DNA of 64,000 nt. It comes from Pachyseris speciosa (lineage: Eukaryota; Cnidaria; Anthozoa; Scleractinia; Pachyseridae). The stretch covers positions 126,001 to 190,000 of the forward strand of contig JAEMWC010001017.1 in NCBI GenBank assembly GCA_016490735.1, in the 5' to 3' direction. The notes under the pieces were generated by a model. It saw only the letters and a list, made by a program, of their open reading frames with translations, was not told the origin of the DNA and searched no databases. The stretch's first letter is position 1; every line of letters begins with the position of its first letter. Below, piece after piece: positions 1-10,845 of this stretch. Position numbers and translations under genes: made by a program.

Positions 1-1
1 A

Positions 2-904
2 ACGCTACCGCTCTGGCTACGTTACGTCGACGACACTTTCACAGCTGTACACAAAAACGAAATCGACAATTTTCACGAACACCTCAACAGACAGAACGCC
101 CACATACAGTTTACCAAGGAGATCGAGGAAAATGGTAAGATTCCTTTTCTAGACTGCCTTATTAGCCGTGACAACAACAGACTACAGACGACAGTTTACA
201 GAAAACCTACACACACTGACAGACTACTTGACGAATCATCTTACAACCCTACTTCACACAAAGCAACGACAATACGGACCTTAACGAGACGAGCCCAACT
301 AGTTTGCGACTCGAGCGACAGTTTAGCAGACAAACGCAAATACTTAGACAACGTTTTCAGTAAGAGCAACTACAACCGCGACTTTGTTAGACGCAACACT
401 TACGGGACAGTACCGAACGCTACGAACGCTAAACCGACACCAGTCACAACAGCGACTATACCATACATCAAAGGAATTTCTGAAAACATTGCACGGATAC
501 TACAACCTTACAATATCCGTGTCGTTCACAGACCCATCACAACTTTACGACAATTATTGACGAACGTTAAAGACAAAGACGAACCAAAGGACAGACAGGG
601 AGCAGTTTACAAGATCGAATGCTGCGACTGTCAGGCCACTGATATCGGTGAGATTGGCAAAAATTTGAACGTAAGACTGACTGAACACAAACGAGCGACG
701 AGAAATGGAGACATCAACAATAACATTGCTGAGCACCATTTACTGACAAACCACACAATCGACTGGGACTCTGCTAAATGCATTACCTACTGGACTAACT
801 ACCACCAACGGATCGCACTGGAGAGTTGGATTACTAACTTAGAACAGACACCACTGAACCGTTGCCAACAGCTTCCCGCACCTTACAAACGACTTAATTA
901 TTGA
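2..904 (+). CDS. Penelope-like element protein, C-terminal part (reverse transcriptase + GIY-YIG endonuclease)
   Basis: A single uninterrupted frame enters from the left edge and ends at TGA 902-904. It starts inside the reverse transcriptase: YVDD, the catalytic motif C, lies at nt 23-34. FLDC and YRKPTHTDRLL follow, typical of the Penelope RT thumb region. The C-terminus is a GIY-YIG endonuclease: GAVYKIECCDC from nt 599, TDIGEIGKN, then R..EHK, and a late Glu in LESWI. The Tyr of the usual YIG motif is Asp (nt 641), so the nuclease may be impaired. RT followed by GIY-YIG is diagnostic of Penelope-like elements, which prime reverse transcription at a nicked target. The 5' part lies outside the window, so completeness cannot be judged. 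Confidence 0.9.
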   Translation, partial: TLPLWLRYVDDTFTAVHKNEIDNFHEHLNRQNAHIQFTKEIEENGKIPFLDCLISRDNNRLQTTVYRKPTHTDRLLDESSYNPTSHKATTIRTLTRRAQLVCDSSDSLADKRKYLDNVFSKSNYNRDFVRRNTYGTVPNATNAKPTPVTTATIPYIKGISENIARILQPYNIRVVHRPITTLRQLLTNVKDKDEPKDRQGAVYKIECCDCQATDIGEIGKNLNVRLTEHKRATRNGDINNNIAEHHLLTNHTIDWDSAKCITYWTNYHQRIALESWITNLEQTPLNRCQQLPAPYKRLNY

Positions 905-1136
905 CGATATCAACAACAGACAAACAATAGACACACCGACTAATTTCACTAACAATACACCTACGAACATTTGACTAACAATAGACGGATTGAAACGCAC
1001 TAATCACGGTTTACAGTCTTCACAGCCAATAACATCACGGCTTAACTGACATACAACCAATAACATCACAACTTCGTTGACCAATCACATCAACGACCAG
1101 AGTACTTATACCATCTCCTGACGTTACTCCAATCAC

Positions 1137-1183
1137 TTGACTCTGATAATGACTTCCGTTCAGGTTGTCGAAACGTCAGTCAA
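1137..1183 (+). ncRNA. Hammerhead ribozyme-like motif, type I, core altered
   Basis: The order is stem I 5' strand TTGACT (1137-1142), core CTGATAA (1143-1149), a GAC...GTC stem II, GAAA (1170-1173), C, GTC (1175-1177), and stem I 3' strand AGTCAA, a perfect 6-bp complement of the 5' strand. Predicted cleavage is after C1177. The invariant CUGANGA core reads CUGAUAA, so the conserved G is lost and self-cleavage is probably weak or absent. Penelope-like elements are known to carry such minimal hammerheads, which fits the position 230 bp after the ORF. Confidence 0.6.
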
Positions 1184-1280
1184 TGTCACCAAAAACAGTC
1201 CTTCTCAGGACTACACTAACCCAGACGATCGTGCTTCACTTAGTTATGATAGACTCCTGGGCTCAAACCATTTACGAAAA

Positions 1281-2005
1281 TAGAGATTGCCATTCGCGGT
1301 AGTACTAGTTTTCATTATTAGCGGTCTGTCAAAACGGGATGCACTTACCGCATTACAACACTGTTTCGAAAAACTTTCTTCACCAATTCCTCGGTTTATC
1401 AATAGGGAGATCTAAATTTAGGCTCATTGTGAGCCTACAGTCCCCATCAAAGGGAAGACAAAGAATACTTGTTACTTGCCTTGCAATTAGACGTGAAATT
1501 GACGTGACCTCTGACATGAGAAGTTTGGTGCGTGAATTGACCAAATCTCTTGAAATTCGCCCTGCTGACGGCAAAGTTAGCCTTCGAATTAGCGGCATCG
1601 ATTTAGGCGAAGTCTATCAGCGTTCTCAACCGAACGTTCGTCATTGCTAAGAATAATCGCAGCTACTAATTGCGGAATTTTATTTGTGCAAATTATCGCC
1701 CGATTTTGAGATATTCTGACACCGGAAACCAGTCATCATGACACTTTCAGACTATCAAATCACTAGCATAAGATTGGTAAAGTTACGAGGGCGGAAACTA
1801 GTCCAAAAAATGTTCAAATTTACGCTTTTTGCAGACAAAGTCCCAGCCATGCCGTGTGTTTTGATATCAACTTCTTGAAGTCCCGGATGTTTACTGTTTG
1901 TGTCAGCGAGGAGATGTTGACCAGTTTCTTTCCACGAAATTTACACAATGATGACGACTGCAAGATTTTCCTAAGCCTTATACTCACACGCAGCCAGTCG
2001 ACACC
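1281..2005. other. Interval between two hammerhead motifs; no recognised gene
   Basis: Contains a 103-codon plus-strand frame (1339-1650) without a recognisable domain and overlapped by an open frame on the other strand. It may be part of a Penelope terminal repeat. I see no splice or promoter signal strong enough to call a gene. Confidence 0.3.
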
Positions 2006-2050
2006 ATCGCCTGATGAAGACCAGCAGTATAACGGTCGAAACGTCGCGAT
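2006..2050 (+). ncRNA. Hammerhead ribozyme, type I minimal, core intact
   Basis: Stem I is ATCGC (2006-2010) pairing with GCGAT (2046-2050). The core CTGATGA (2011-2017) is intact. Stem II is GACC (2019-2022) with GGTC (2034-2037) closing an 11-nt loop, followed by GAAA (2038-2041), C, and GTC (2043-2045), with predicted cleavage after C2045. Stem III is reduced to the ACGU palindrome, as in minimal hammerheads thought to act as dimers. All core nucleotides are present. The helix assignment is read by eye, not folded. Confidence 0.65.
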
Positions 2051-2729
2051 CCACATCTTTGTGACTCAATCGTGAGACAAAAGATTAACTCAGCTATCAT
2101 ATATGCAAGTTTCTTAATTTTTTTTATATCTATTACCGTGCTTTGTTCTGTTATAAGGCACGCAAGGAAGTGACGAGAGCAAGAAAGAAGTGTGTTTCAG
2201 TTTTGTTTGATTTCTTGTATTTTGCTAGGCACGTCCACATTAGCCTTTGGCTCCCTTATATCAACCTGCATTAACAAATAAAACCGTATGTATGTACTCC
2301 GGAGTTATGTTGACGGGGATTTTCGAACGAGTTTTTGGTTCGAAATTCACTAATTCGGGATTCTTTGTGGTGAGAAAATTCTGACTAGGGCTGTTTGGGT
2401 AATTTAATTTTATCTGGGATTATTCTGCATATGCCTACAATGGGCGCGTTTCGTGGGAAAAAAAATGCCATGAAACGTTGAACTACAGAGAAACAGTAGA
2501 CGCACAGTTATTGCTTTAATTAAAAAGCACTTGTTTTAATATTCATCGACTGGCTCCCATTACATGGCTTCCCTTCCTAGGAATCCGATTACATCTTATG
2601 CGTTAACCAGGTACACAATAGTACCGGAAAAAAAATCATTGAATACTTATGCTGCGGTAACAAATTTTCCGATGAAAAACTAGAGTATTTTTGTTTTTAA
2701 AGCGATGCCATAATATCATGAAACTGCCC
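2051..2729. other. Non-coding interval
   Basis: AT-rich DNA with short A and T runs. No gene, RNA or repeat is recognised. Confidence 0.5.
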
Positions 2730-3142
2730 TTAAAGGGACCCTCCATTTTACAAAAACTTCACGCTAAATTGTTGGAAATACTTACTAGCTTCCAAATTTT
2801 GTTTTGAAATGTGGATATAACATTTAAGTGTACAAAAAAAAAACGATACCATTATCGCCTATTTTCGCTTTCAACTTTCCCTGGCGCGACCATTTTGGAT
2901 TTAATGACGTGTAATGGTTGCAGCTATTGTCATGAAGCAAATGAAGCAGAAAATCCTTTGTGTTAAACAATAGGGCAAGCATCACACGTCATCATATCCA
3001 AAATGGCCGCGCCCGGGAAATTTGAAAGCGAAAAAAGGGGATGGTGATATCCATTTTTGTACACTTCAATGTTATATCCACATTTAAAATCAAAATTTGA
3101 AATCTGGTAATTATTGCCAACGATTTAGGGGTTCTCTTTAAA
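2730..3142. mobile_element. Palindromic MITE bounded by TTAA
   Basis: The whole interval is an imperfect inverted repeat. It starts TTAAAGGGACCC (2730-2741) and ends with the complement of TTAAAGAGAACCCC at 3142. The arms pair across GTGGATATAACATTTAAGTG (left, near 2811) and its near-complement near 3070, and across CCATTTTGGAT / ATCCAAAATGG near the centre. There is no coding capacity. TTAA at both ends suggests a piggyBac-type target site, but the autonomous partner is not seen. Confidence 0.7.
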
Positions 3143-4395
3143 TGCACATGAATTGAAAATAAACTACCATTTTTTTTTTTTCGTTTTTACATAGCTTGTA
3201 ATCCCCATATTTCAGTTTCAGTCGTTTGCACCCTTTTCGTGACAAGGATTCGCTGTTTGTAGAGGCTCCAAAACTGATTCCCGCCGTGGTCTGAAAATTG
3301 AGACATTTTGCACGCGGCCAAAAGGTCTCTGTGACGTCACTCGTGTGTATGTTCCCTGCGTGAAACATGGCTGAAAAGGCGAAAAAGCTGAAACCTGGAA
3401 AGTTTTGCGAAGCTGGCGGCTGTGGTAATGAATAATCATGGTAGTTTTCACGTATTATTATTTCACGGAACTTACAAAAACAGAGTGACGCACTCTACTT
3501 AGTACACACGAATGACGTCGAGACTATTCACCAGGCGTGCTTTTCTCAAAACTTCGGAAAACGTTTTGGGCCCGAGAAGTATTTGTTAAGTCGATTTCCT
3601 GAAGCTTGGAACTAGCTTTAAAAAAAAAAACCAAGATGTATTCTCAATTTTAGAGCGTGCTTTCTTAAAAGATTATTAAAAGTTTTAAAACTCGAATTGC
3701 TGGTAATAAACCAGGTGTAATGAGCCTAATGCGCGTAAAATGTGTTTTGGCGCGGCAACGTTTTGGGGAGTTTCGAGAAACGCGCGCTAGACCCCAGGTC
3801 CTTGTCTAGAATTTTAATGAGGAAGGCCCAACTTTCGCCGCATTTTAAAATAACTTTCTTACATACACTTATTATTTTCCCCTTCAAAATGTTTCTTACT
3901 GAACACCAATTTTCAAATTGGAGCAAAAAGCAAACTGATTTTGGAATTTTGATTGGTGTGCACTCTGACTTTGTTATTGCCTGCGACTCCTTTTTCCTGG
4001 CAGATTTTCTTGTAGATGGCTCAAGCTCTCGTGTAGCTTTTCAACCTCTGTCCTCCCTGAAAAAAAAAGTTTGCAAATAATGTTATTTAAAATTTTTTCG
4101 TTATAAGGAAAGCAAGTAAACAATACCTACTGATAAAAGTTAACGGTATTCTTGTGTTCTCAGGCAAAACTCTCTGTTTGTACTATTATTGTTCACGCAG
4201 TGGGATTGATAGAAGAACTTGGATAAAACATGTTTAAAGTTATACCTCTCTTTCTTCTTGACAGTGTTGTTTGTCCGTCTAGTCTTTTGTCTGCAAGACA
4301 TAAAATAATACCTCTTGAAGTAAATGCTAGCCAATATAAATTTAGCAACATGCCAGAAAGTTACCCCCCCCCCCTTCCTCCCCTAGACACATGTT
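3143..4395. other. Non-coding interval with a short ORF start and a C run
   Basis: A short frame beginning at ATG 3367 (MAEKAKKLKPGKFCEAGGCG) stops after about 22 codons. It resembles the start of a multi-copy coral gene but has no continuation. A long C run lies near 4364-4374. Overlapping frames at 3742-4080 show no domain. Nothing else is supported. Confidence 0.35.
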
Positions 4396-5994
4396 GACCT
4401 GTCCCGATTGTGCTCGAAAAAATGGTGAAAATTTGCCTCCTTGGAATATCAAAGAGTTGCTAAAAATTGCAAAAAATCCGAAACAGTTGCTACCTAAATT
4501 TCTCGTTGTTATTTGTCATACAAACGTTAATTAAAAGCTTTATCTTACGTGCTCCTCAATAATTGCTAACATCGTTCAAGAAAAAATTAGCATGAAAAAT
4601 ATCTTTCAAGGATTGCTGGCAAAAGACTGATATGGGTAAACTTCAAGGTAAAATCTATGGACGCTCTCAAGTCACTTGTCACATGTCTCACTTTCTGATC
4701 TTGTATACACAGCCTGTTCAAAAGGGCAGAACTCAATCGGCTCCTTATGGTCCGGAATCTGTTTGTAACACACTATGCAAACCATATGTCACGACAAATT
4801 AAAAGTGAATAATTAACTTTATTATATCTCTCACTTAGTACGCGCGCTTTGATTGGTCAATTTTGCGGGCCGTATTCTACAGTACAGCCCGCTGTCCGGC
4901 CCGCTAAATTGAAAGTTCAGTGCAACATTTTCTCGCCAACATGTCTCGTCAAGAAAATTTTGATACTTACTTAAAAGAGTTGCGAACAAACAGAAAAAAA
5001 GCAGCAGACATCTGAAGAAAGTGTGCCAAACTTTCAAATTGAATTCCTTAAGCTTTTTGAAGATTACGGGTTGCTTGACTACAACTAGTTTTCTTTCCCA
5101 CGCGTCGGATTAACCTCAGAGATATAAACCTATATTACCAACCTCGTTTTCTCGATCCTTGTTGTAAGTTACGGATCCTCGTTTTTCACATTAATTTATG
5201 GCCCGCGCGCTTCGCGCGAAAAACTCGGTCCGTAACTTACAGTACGGACCTCGAACTTGGTTAGTAAGAGGTATTTATCATATGACCCGTACGGCCCCGC
5301 GCGAGGTTTCGTTGTGAAACTATGAAAGCAAAAGATGAAGCAGGGCCGGAAAAAGCAGCCTACGGCGGCGCGATCGATACGAATTTAGAGGATTTCGTCG
5401 CATCTAACCATGTAAATTGATTTTACAACCAGAAAACAAATACAAACAACATATTAAATCAATTTTCTGTGCAAATTTGTGCGATTTTTTGTAACAAACT
5501 TCATCTTCTGCGTGCTCATGAACAGTCTAAAGAGGCTGCGCTCGGTCCTTACGCCATGACCCCGAGCCAAATATTTTCCCGTCCGGCCCGACCTAACTCA
5601 GTCAATAAGTACATAGAAAGAGGCTAATTTTGTTCGGAAAATCGCCGTCCATTTCCATTCTTGACAAGTACATAATAAAGCAAAGACGAGTTAGACGGCC
5701 TTTTTTCATAAACCTGTGCGTTTAGCTGATTATTTGTTATGATATTAAATAAGGATCGCAATAGGACCCAATAGGCCTGCAAAACGTTATCAAGTGAAAG
5801 GTTATTTGTTCAAAAAGTTCAATAAATTCGCATTAGTTGCCGTTTTCTATCAAATTGTTTACATTTTCGTGTTTGATATGCGCTTTAAACCTATGTTTTG
5901 CTCAAAAGTTGTTTAGTAAGTAAACCTTGCTAGACGGGTTGCTAAAGCCACAAAAAATTGCTCAAAAGTTACTGAGCACAACTCTGGACAGGTC
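4396..5994. mobile_element. Possible decayed element with 20-bp terminal inverted repeats
   Basis: GACCTGTCCCGATTGTGCTC at 4396-4415 is matched in reverse complement at 5974-5994 with few mismatches. Both termini also carry TTGCTAAA-like motifs just inside. The 1.6 kb between has no intact frame; a 23-codon frame starts at ATG 4940. Target-site duplications are not evident, so this is tentative. Confidence 0.3.
5163..5241. repeat. Hairpin with 13-bp perfect stem and GC-rich inner stem
   Basis: TGTAAGTTACGGA (5163-5175) pairs perfectly with TCCGTAACTTACA (5229-5241). A second short stem in CGCGCGCTTCGCGCG sits near the right arm. It lies in a GC-rich patch (roughly 4830-5300) that I recall as a dispersed coral repeat. 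Confidence 0.5.
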
Positions 5995-6252
5995 TACCCG
6001 TAGAAACCGGGTTTAATCAAATATAATGAGCGATGTTTGTTCAGTAGATCACATTCCAGTCGCAGTTATGGAACATAATAATCACCCGTATAAAACTCAG
6101 AGTTCAGAGGCTGGTGCGTAACTCTTTAACGTAAATAAATGTCATTACCCCACGATATTCCCAAACCACGACATAAAGTAAATTGAAAGGTGTTTTGCTT
6201 ATAGAGATTTCTTGATATTAAGTATATCAAGGCTCGTTCAAAGGTATAGCGA

Positions 6253-6596
6253 TCAATACATATTAGCAGGTTTTTCATGATTACGTTCTTCTTTGTCGTC
6301 CTCTCCGTTGTTGCTTCTGTTTCCGACGATAATCTCATTCATTCGTTTGTTTGACCTTCCGTACTTTTCGTTTTCGCTGACTCCCTCGTTCTGGCTCTCT
6401 TCGCTCTCGCTATCGTCTTCACTCTCGCCCTTTCCCTCTTCGCTATCTCCTTCGGTGTCGCTATCTTCTTCCTTCTCGCTGTCGGCTTCCTTTTCGCCTT
6501 CTCCTTCATCATCGCTGCCCGGCACTACTACGACGTTCTTTTGTTTGCTGTCGTCTTCCCCATTGCCATTCTCCTTTCTCCTTGCTGGTCGAATGG
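6253..6596 (-). CDS. Candidate exon: acidic Ser/Asp/Glu-rich segment
   Basis: The minus strand stays open from a plausible splice acceptor (AACTCCTCATAG, complement at 6597-6608) through about 65 residues very rich in D, E, S and G, such as GSDDEGEGEKEADSEKEEDS, to a stop at 6253. No ATG fits as a start, so it would be an internal exon; a donor could lie near 6340-6370. Such acidic tracts occur in many nuclear proteins and do not give a function. The opposite strand reads as Ser/Leu-rich and is a shadow. Confidence 0.3.
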
Positions 6597-6599
6597 CTA

Positions 6600-9508
6600 T
6601 GAGGAGTTAAAATTAAAATACGATAAAATAGAAATAAATCTTCTTGTTTGATGAACATTACTCAGGAGTGCTCAGTGGAGCCAATATACCAAATAGCCGC
6701 TCCTCATGCAGCATGATGCTGGCTGGGAAGTATCATATCCGTAAGAAATAACTTGCTGGGAATTAGTTATGAATGTTTGCTTACTGGCAATTTTATTGCT
6801 AGGACTATTGTTGGCTGGAAAACGGCACACCACGCCCACTTCCTGGCTCACAGTGACACTTTGAGAGGAAAATTGCTGGGACAGAAAATTCTAGGCTGTG
6901 TTTTGTTTGTATTGTTAACGCATGGGTCACCCTGCCTTGTCAACGTCGATCATTTGTAGGGCGGGAATGCAATAAACGCAAAAACGCGTCTGTTGATGCG
7001 ATTCATTCAGCATGACATCTGTTTCTAACTCTTCCGCGCCCCTTTTACGTCAATATCAATTATAGTAAAACAAGGGTCTCGTTTTTCATGTACCACGCAA
7101 TGTGTCCATTATAGAGCTTCAAAGAGCTTGGAAAATCATCGGGATCGGTACCTGTATTTTGCTCTAAAACGGTAAGTTTCGCTTATGCGCTAAGTGGGAT
7201 AGTACCAGTGTCAGAAATGTATTTCATCATTTACAGTTACAATGGCACGATAAGGTTCTTTCACAGAAACATCCACTGATCCAAAGTAATAGTTTATGAT
7301 AGATCACGCGCAAACTTAGCAGTCGAATTTTCACATATTTCAGCTATCGAGCAGAAAAAGATGTTTGTTTGTGCTATGTAAGCAGTGTAAGTGGCGGGAT
7401 GGAAGTTGTATCGAATCACTATACCGCAGCTAACTGTCGTTGGAAATTTCTTAAGTGGGTTATTACATGCTGATCATCTTCACTAAAAGCACATATTGTT
7501 GTTTCATTTATCTCAAATCAACAACGTTGTCGCGCCTCTGGTTGAGTTACTAATACCCAGTGAGTGGGAAAAGAGGACAGTCAACGGACAACCCAGGGTA
7601 AGAATAGATTATTTAAAAATGGTTAAAATATGCTTACATGGCGGTTATTCAATGCGAGCCACCAACCCAAGCAAGCGAGCCTTGAGGCCGTCATTTAAAA
7701 ATTGATTGGAGAGATCCAAGATTTTGTTTTACACATGAAAGCTTTGGACAATGGTGTCACTTAAGCGAAAATGGAAATCGCAAGTCTGTGAATTACAATC
7801 CCTTACAATGTTAGTGAATTACTCATGGTTGAAAATCTTATATTGCTTCAATTTTTTAACATTGAACTAAATATTCTCCAAGTGACTTTAGTAGCGCTTA
7901 TATAGATATCGTTTCCAAACAAGTTTAAGTAAGAGAGCCCATCAGTACTGTGCCTTTCATTAACATGCGAACTACGAACATGGCATTTCGTTTAAAACAC
8001 TAAAAGGATCGAAATCTTCCAATCAAAACTCAGCAACGTGAACTGTTGAACAAACAGCGCAAGAGTTGTTCCAGCAGAGAGGGTTTCATCAGTGCAAAGG
8101 GCATTTTCAGTGGTGCAATGTCGAACTCCATAGTTCTTGTGTTCTTAAAAGGCTCGGGAAAATTTGAATGGTGAAATTATGAGTGTATTGACTAGCAAAA
8201 AATTAAAAACAAAAAAAACAAAACAAAACAATGCATGAAAGAGCTCTCGTTCCTGGTGCTAGCTCGCTGCCTTGTTCATGACACGAGTCATGTCAGCAAC
8301 CTAGCAAATATTTTACTTGAAGCTCAAGCAAACCTTTCTCTCCGGTCTCATCCCGGTGAGACATCAGTTTCCCCTGTCTTATACATGTACATCGGCAGTG
8401 GCCGTTGAGATTGCTTTATTACATTTTGAAAATTTGGCCAGACATTTTTCGTTTTCGCAAATTACAGATTATGAGTCCATTTCGCAAATGCACGTTTAAA
8501 AAAATTACAAAGATTGCTTCATTTCGTTTCTCACGTTCATTGCATTGTTGTTGGTTTCCATCTCCTTGAAAAACCAGCCCTCCCAAATTCCAATTCGATC
8601 AGGATACAATGGACGAGAATAGCGGCTGTATGGTTTTTTACTGCAGTAAACCGGATTTAATAGTGTGAAAGCTCGTGTGGGTATACAGTCTGATTTGTCG
8701 ATCAAATTGGAGAAATGTGGCTGACAATCATATCTGGGATGACAAGCGGAACTTAGCAAGTTATCTCATTATTTAACACGCCGGAACACAGTTGTAGCTC
8801 AGAACAGTAATTCATTCTTCACAGCACCATAGCTATACATTCGTTGTGTTTTTATGAGCGCTTTTTTTGGTCGCTAAGCGAGTGATAACCGGAATTTTGT
8901 GAAAATAGTTCTTCATTCGAGTAAAATGAACGAGTCGGCATACTACAATAGAATTCGGCTATCTTTATAATTTTAATTAATTTCCACCAATAAGAAGTCA
9001 CTTGCGGTCATTTTTGTCACTGTTTTTTTAAGCTGCCAAAATTGGAGGAGCACACTCACGTACCATTAAATTTTGTGCTTCTTGGGAAATTTTCCGAGCG
9101 GCAAATGATTATCTATCCAAGAGAGGCATTTCTCAGAAGCTTCTTTGAACAATGACCAAAATTAAAACAGTCAACTGGTTTAGGACTCCCTTCGTCGGCC
9201 CTCAATCAGTTAATGTTGCATGTAGTATATTCATCTTTCGCACTTGTGAGAACACCTCTACCAGCAACGTGAAAACACTGACGGCCACGATAAATCCTTG
9301 TTTCCGGTTAGCATTCACTCAACATTCATTGCTTCTGTTCGGCTAGGAAGTTTTAAAAATGCTTTCACTTAGGTTAGACAATCCTGAAGAAGAATGTTTT
9401 CAACATTTTGAGAGAAGCGCACTTGGAAGAGAAAACTTAGATCTTTATGAGGGTTGCAAAATCGCGGTTTGATAAAGAAACGGAAAGGTGAAATTTACAA
9501 CAACCTTT
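6600..9508. other. Long non-coding interval
   Basis: No convincing exon. Degenerate TTGCTGG-type motifs recur irregularly at 6716-6905. A short A/C-rich simple tract lies near 8200-8230. ORFs here are below 85 codons and show no domain. Confidence 0.45.
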
Positions 9509-9533
9509 ATTGATTGATTGATTTATTCATTTG
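9509..9533 (-). repeat. Short GATT-type tail, possible LINE 3' end remnant
   Basis: Read on the minus strand this is AATCAATCAATCAATAAA-like, resembling the tandem-tail plus AATAAA ending of CR1/L2-like LINEs, as also seen at 52886-52920. The LINE body is not recognisable here. Confidence 0.3.
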
Positions 9534-9832
9534 AACGGTCGTCCCCCAATGTGGCACCTAGAACTCTGCAACGAATATAAATGAAATTTTTATCCAACTA
9601 TCATATATACATTTTAATTTGTTTAAAGGCTTCAACCGACAAAAAGAAAAAAGACAAACAAACAAATTTTTTACAGGGCGTAGTTATAACATAGACCAGA
9701 TCTTATCTCCCCGCGTGCCTCAAAGGATCCGAAAAACTGAGACAAAATTTGATTGGCCTGGACAATGACGTTTACGCATTGTCATTTCTCCGACAAAACA
9801 ATGTAGCTTTTTCTTCCCGCGCGACAAAAGAT

Positions 9833-10110
9833 ATGAATATGACTGAGAAAGGTGTACAAGTGAAAATCACCGAGAAAGCGGACGCCGTACCCGGAGAACG
9901 CATACGAGCTGTTGGCATGTGTTTTTACAAGCCTGTCATGGACCTCATCCCTGGGAACAGTTACAGATTAAGTCGAAATCCCGTAAATCCACGAGATACT
10001 TCATGCATCGAAGTCAAAGACCGGACGCGCGTTAGAGCTACCTTGAACAGAGACGTAGCCCGACTACTTTCCCACTACTTGGACACAAATACAGCCGAGG
10101 AGCCGACTTG
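9833..10110 (+). CDS. First coding exon of a HIRAN-like domain gene
   Basis: ATG 9833 opens a frame of about 92 codons up to a GT donor (TTG|GTTAGT, 10111). Residues from about 20 read RIRAVGMCFYK, then IPGNSYRLSRNPVNPRDTSC with IEV, RVRATLNRDVARLLSHYLD. The order G..Y.L.R.P.NP.D...IEV...R.....VA..L matches the HIRAN fold, a DNA-end binding module found in HLTF-type helicases and as free-standing proteins. Upstream is a CCAAT box in reverse (GATTGG, near 9750). No second exon was found before the satellite, so the gene may be partial or continue far away. The HIRAN assignment is by eye. Confidence 0.5.
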
Positions 10111-10845
10111 GTTAGTATCATTACAAATTGCCCGTGTGGGTTTGAAGGTTTCTGCAATGCGGAATGACTTGAAGTCTCAAATTTTTCGTTTTCTTTAAAA
10201 AGCTTGGTCCTTGAAGATGCGAGATGGAGCCGCGGAGACTCTGGGAGACCGGCCAGGTCACACAAAGTCACCATTTCAATCCGTGTGAGTTCCACGAAGC
10301 TTCAGCTAATCCAAGACGCATTTAAGTTGTACGACTTGACAGTGGTTCAAGAATAGACACTGGGTTTGGAAAAATATGTATCGTTATCCTGAAGAACAGT
10401 TGTTAGTTTTTGTCTGAGATTTCCGCAACCTGTTTTGGACGAAAGTTCCGTAGAAATAAATTGTTTCAATAACAAACAGCAGTTTTGTCGCGTGTCTATG
10501 GTAATCTTGCAGTCAGAGGAAAAGACTTCCTAATTTTCACGCTTTCTTGAAAATTAAAATAGCAACATATTAATTAATTTTCGCACCCGGTGGGACATTG
10601 TGTGAACCTTGCAGCAGAATTGTCCGCAGTCGCAAAGTCCAGCCTGTGAGCAAGCTCTGCTGGCTGTCTTTAGGGAAGTGGAGGAGGGAAAGGGAAAGGA
10701 AAACAAATCTTTAAGTGCGTAAAAAAGCAGTTTTATTCGCCCTCTGTGGTTCCCTGGGGTGTGAGTTGCCTGAAACGCAAAGCAATGGAAACCGTAAACG
10801 ATTTTAATGTATAGAAACAATAGCCTGAAAGCATGCATGCTCCCT
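10111..10845. other. Presumed intron or intergenic DNA
   Basis: Follows the HIRAN-like exon. No acceptor-linked coding exon recognised; short frames have no domain. Confidence 0.35.

Larger units (their letters stand above)
1..1280 (+). mobile_element. Penelope-like retroelement, 3' portion
   Basis: The RT/GIY-YIG frame is followed by an AC-rich 3' untranslated stretch and then a hammerhead-like motif at 1137-1183, with a tail reading to about 1280 that I recall as the typical end of coral Penelope-like elements. The right limit is approximate. A second hammerhead at 2006-2050 may belong to a partial tandem copy or another insertion. Confidence 0.65.

Noticed and set aside
1339..1650. 103-codon gene
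   Set aside because: No domain, an overlapping open frame on the other strand, and a position inside a probable Penelope terminal region.
6293..6610. Ser/Leu-rich plus-strand ORF
   Set aside because: It is the antisense of the acidic minus-strand exon candidate.
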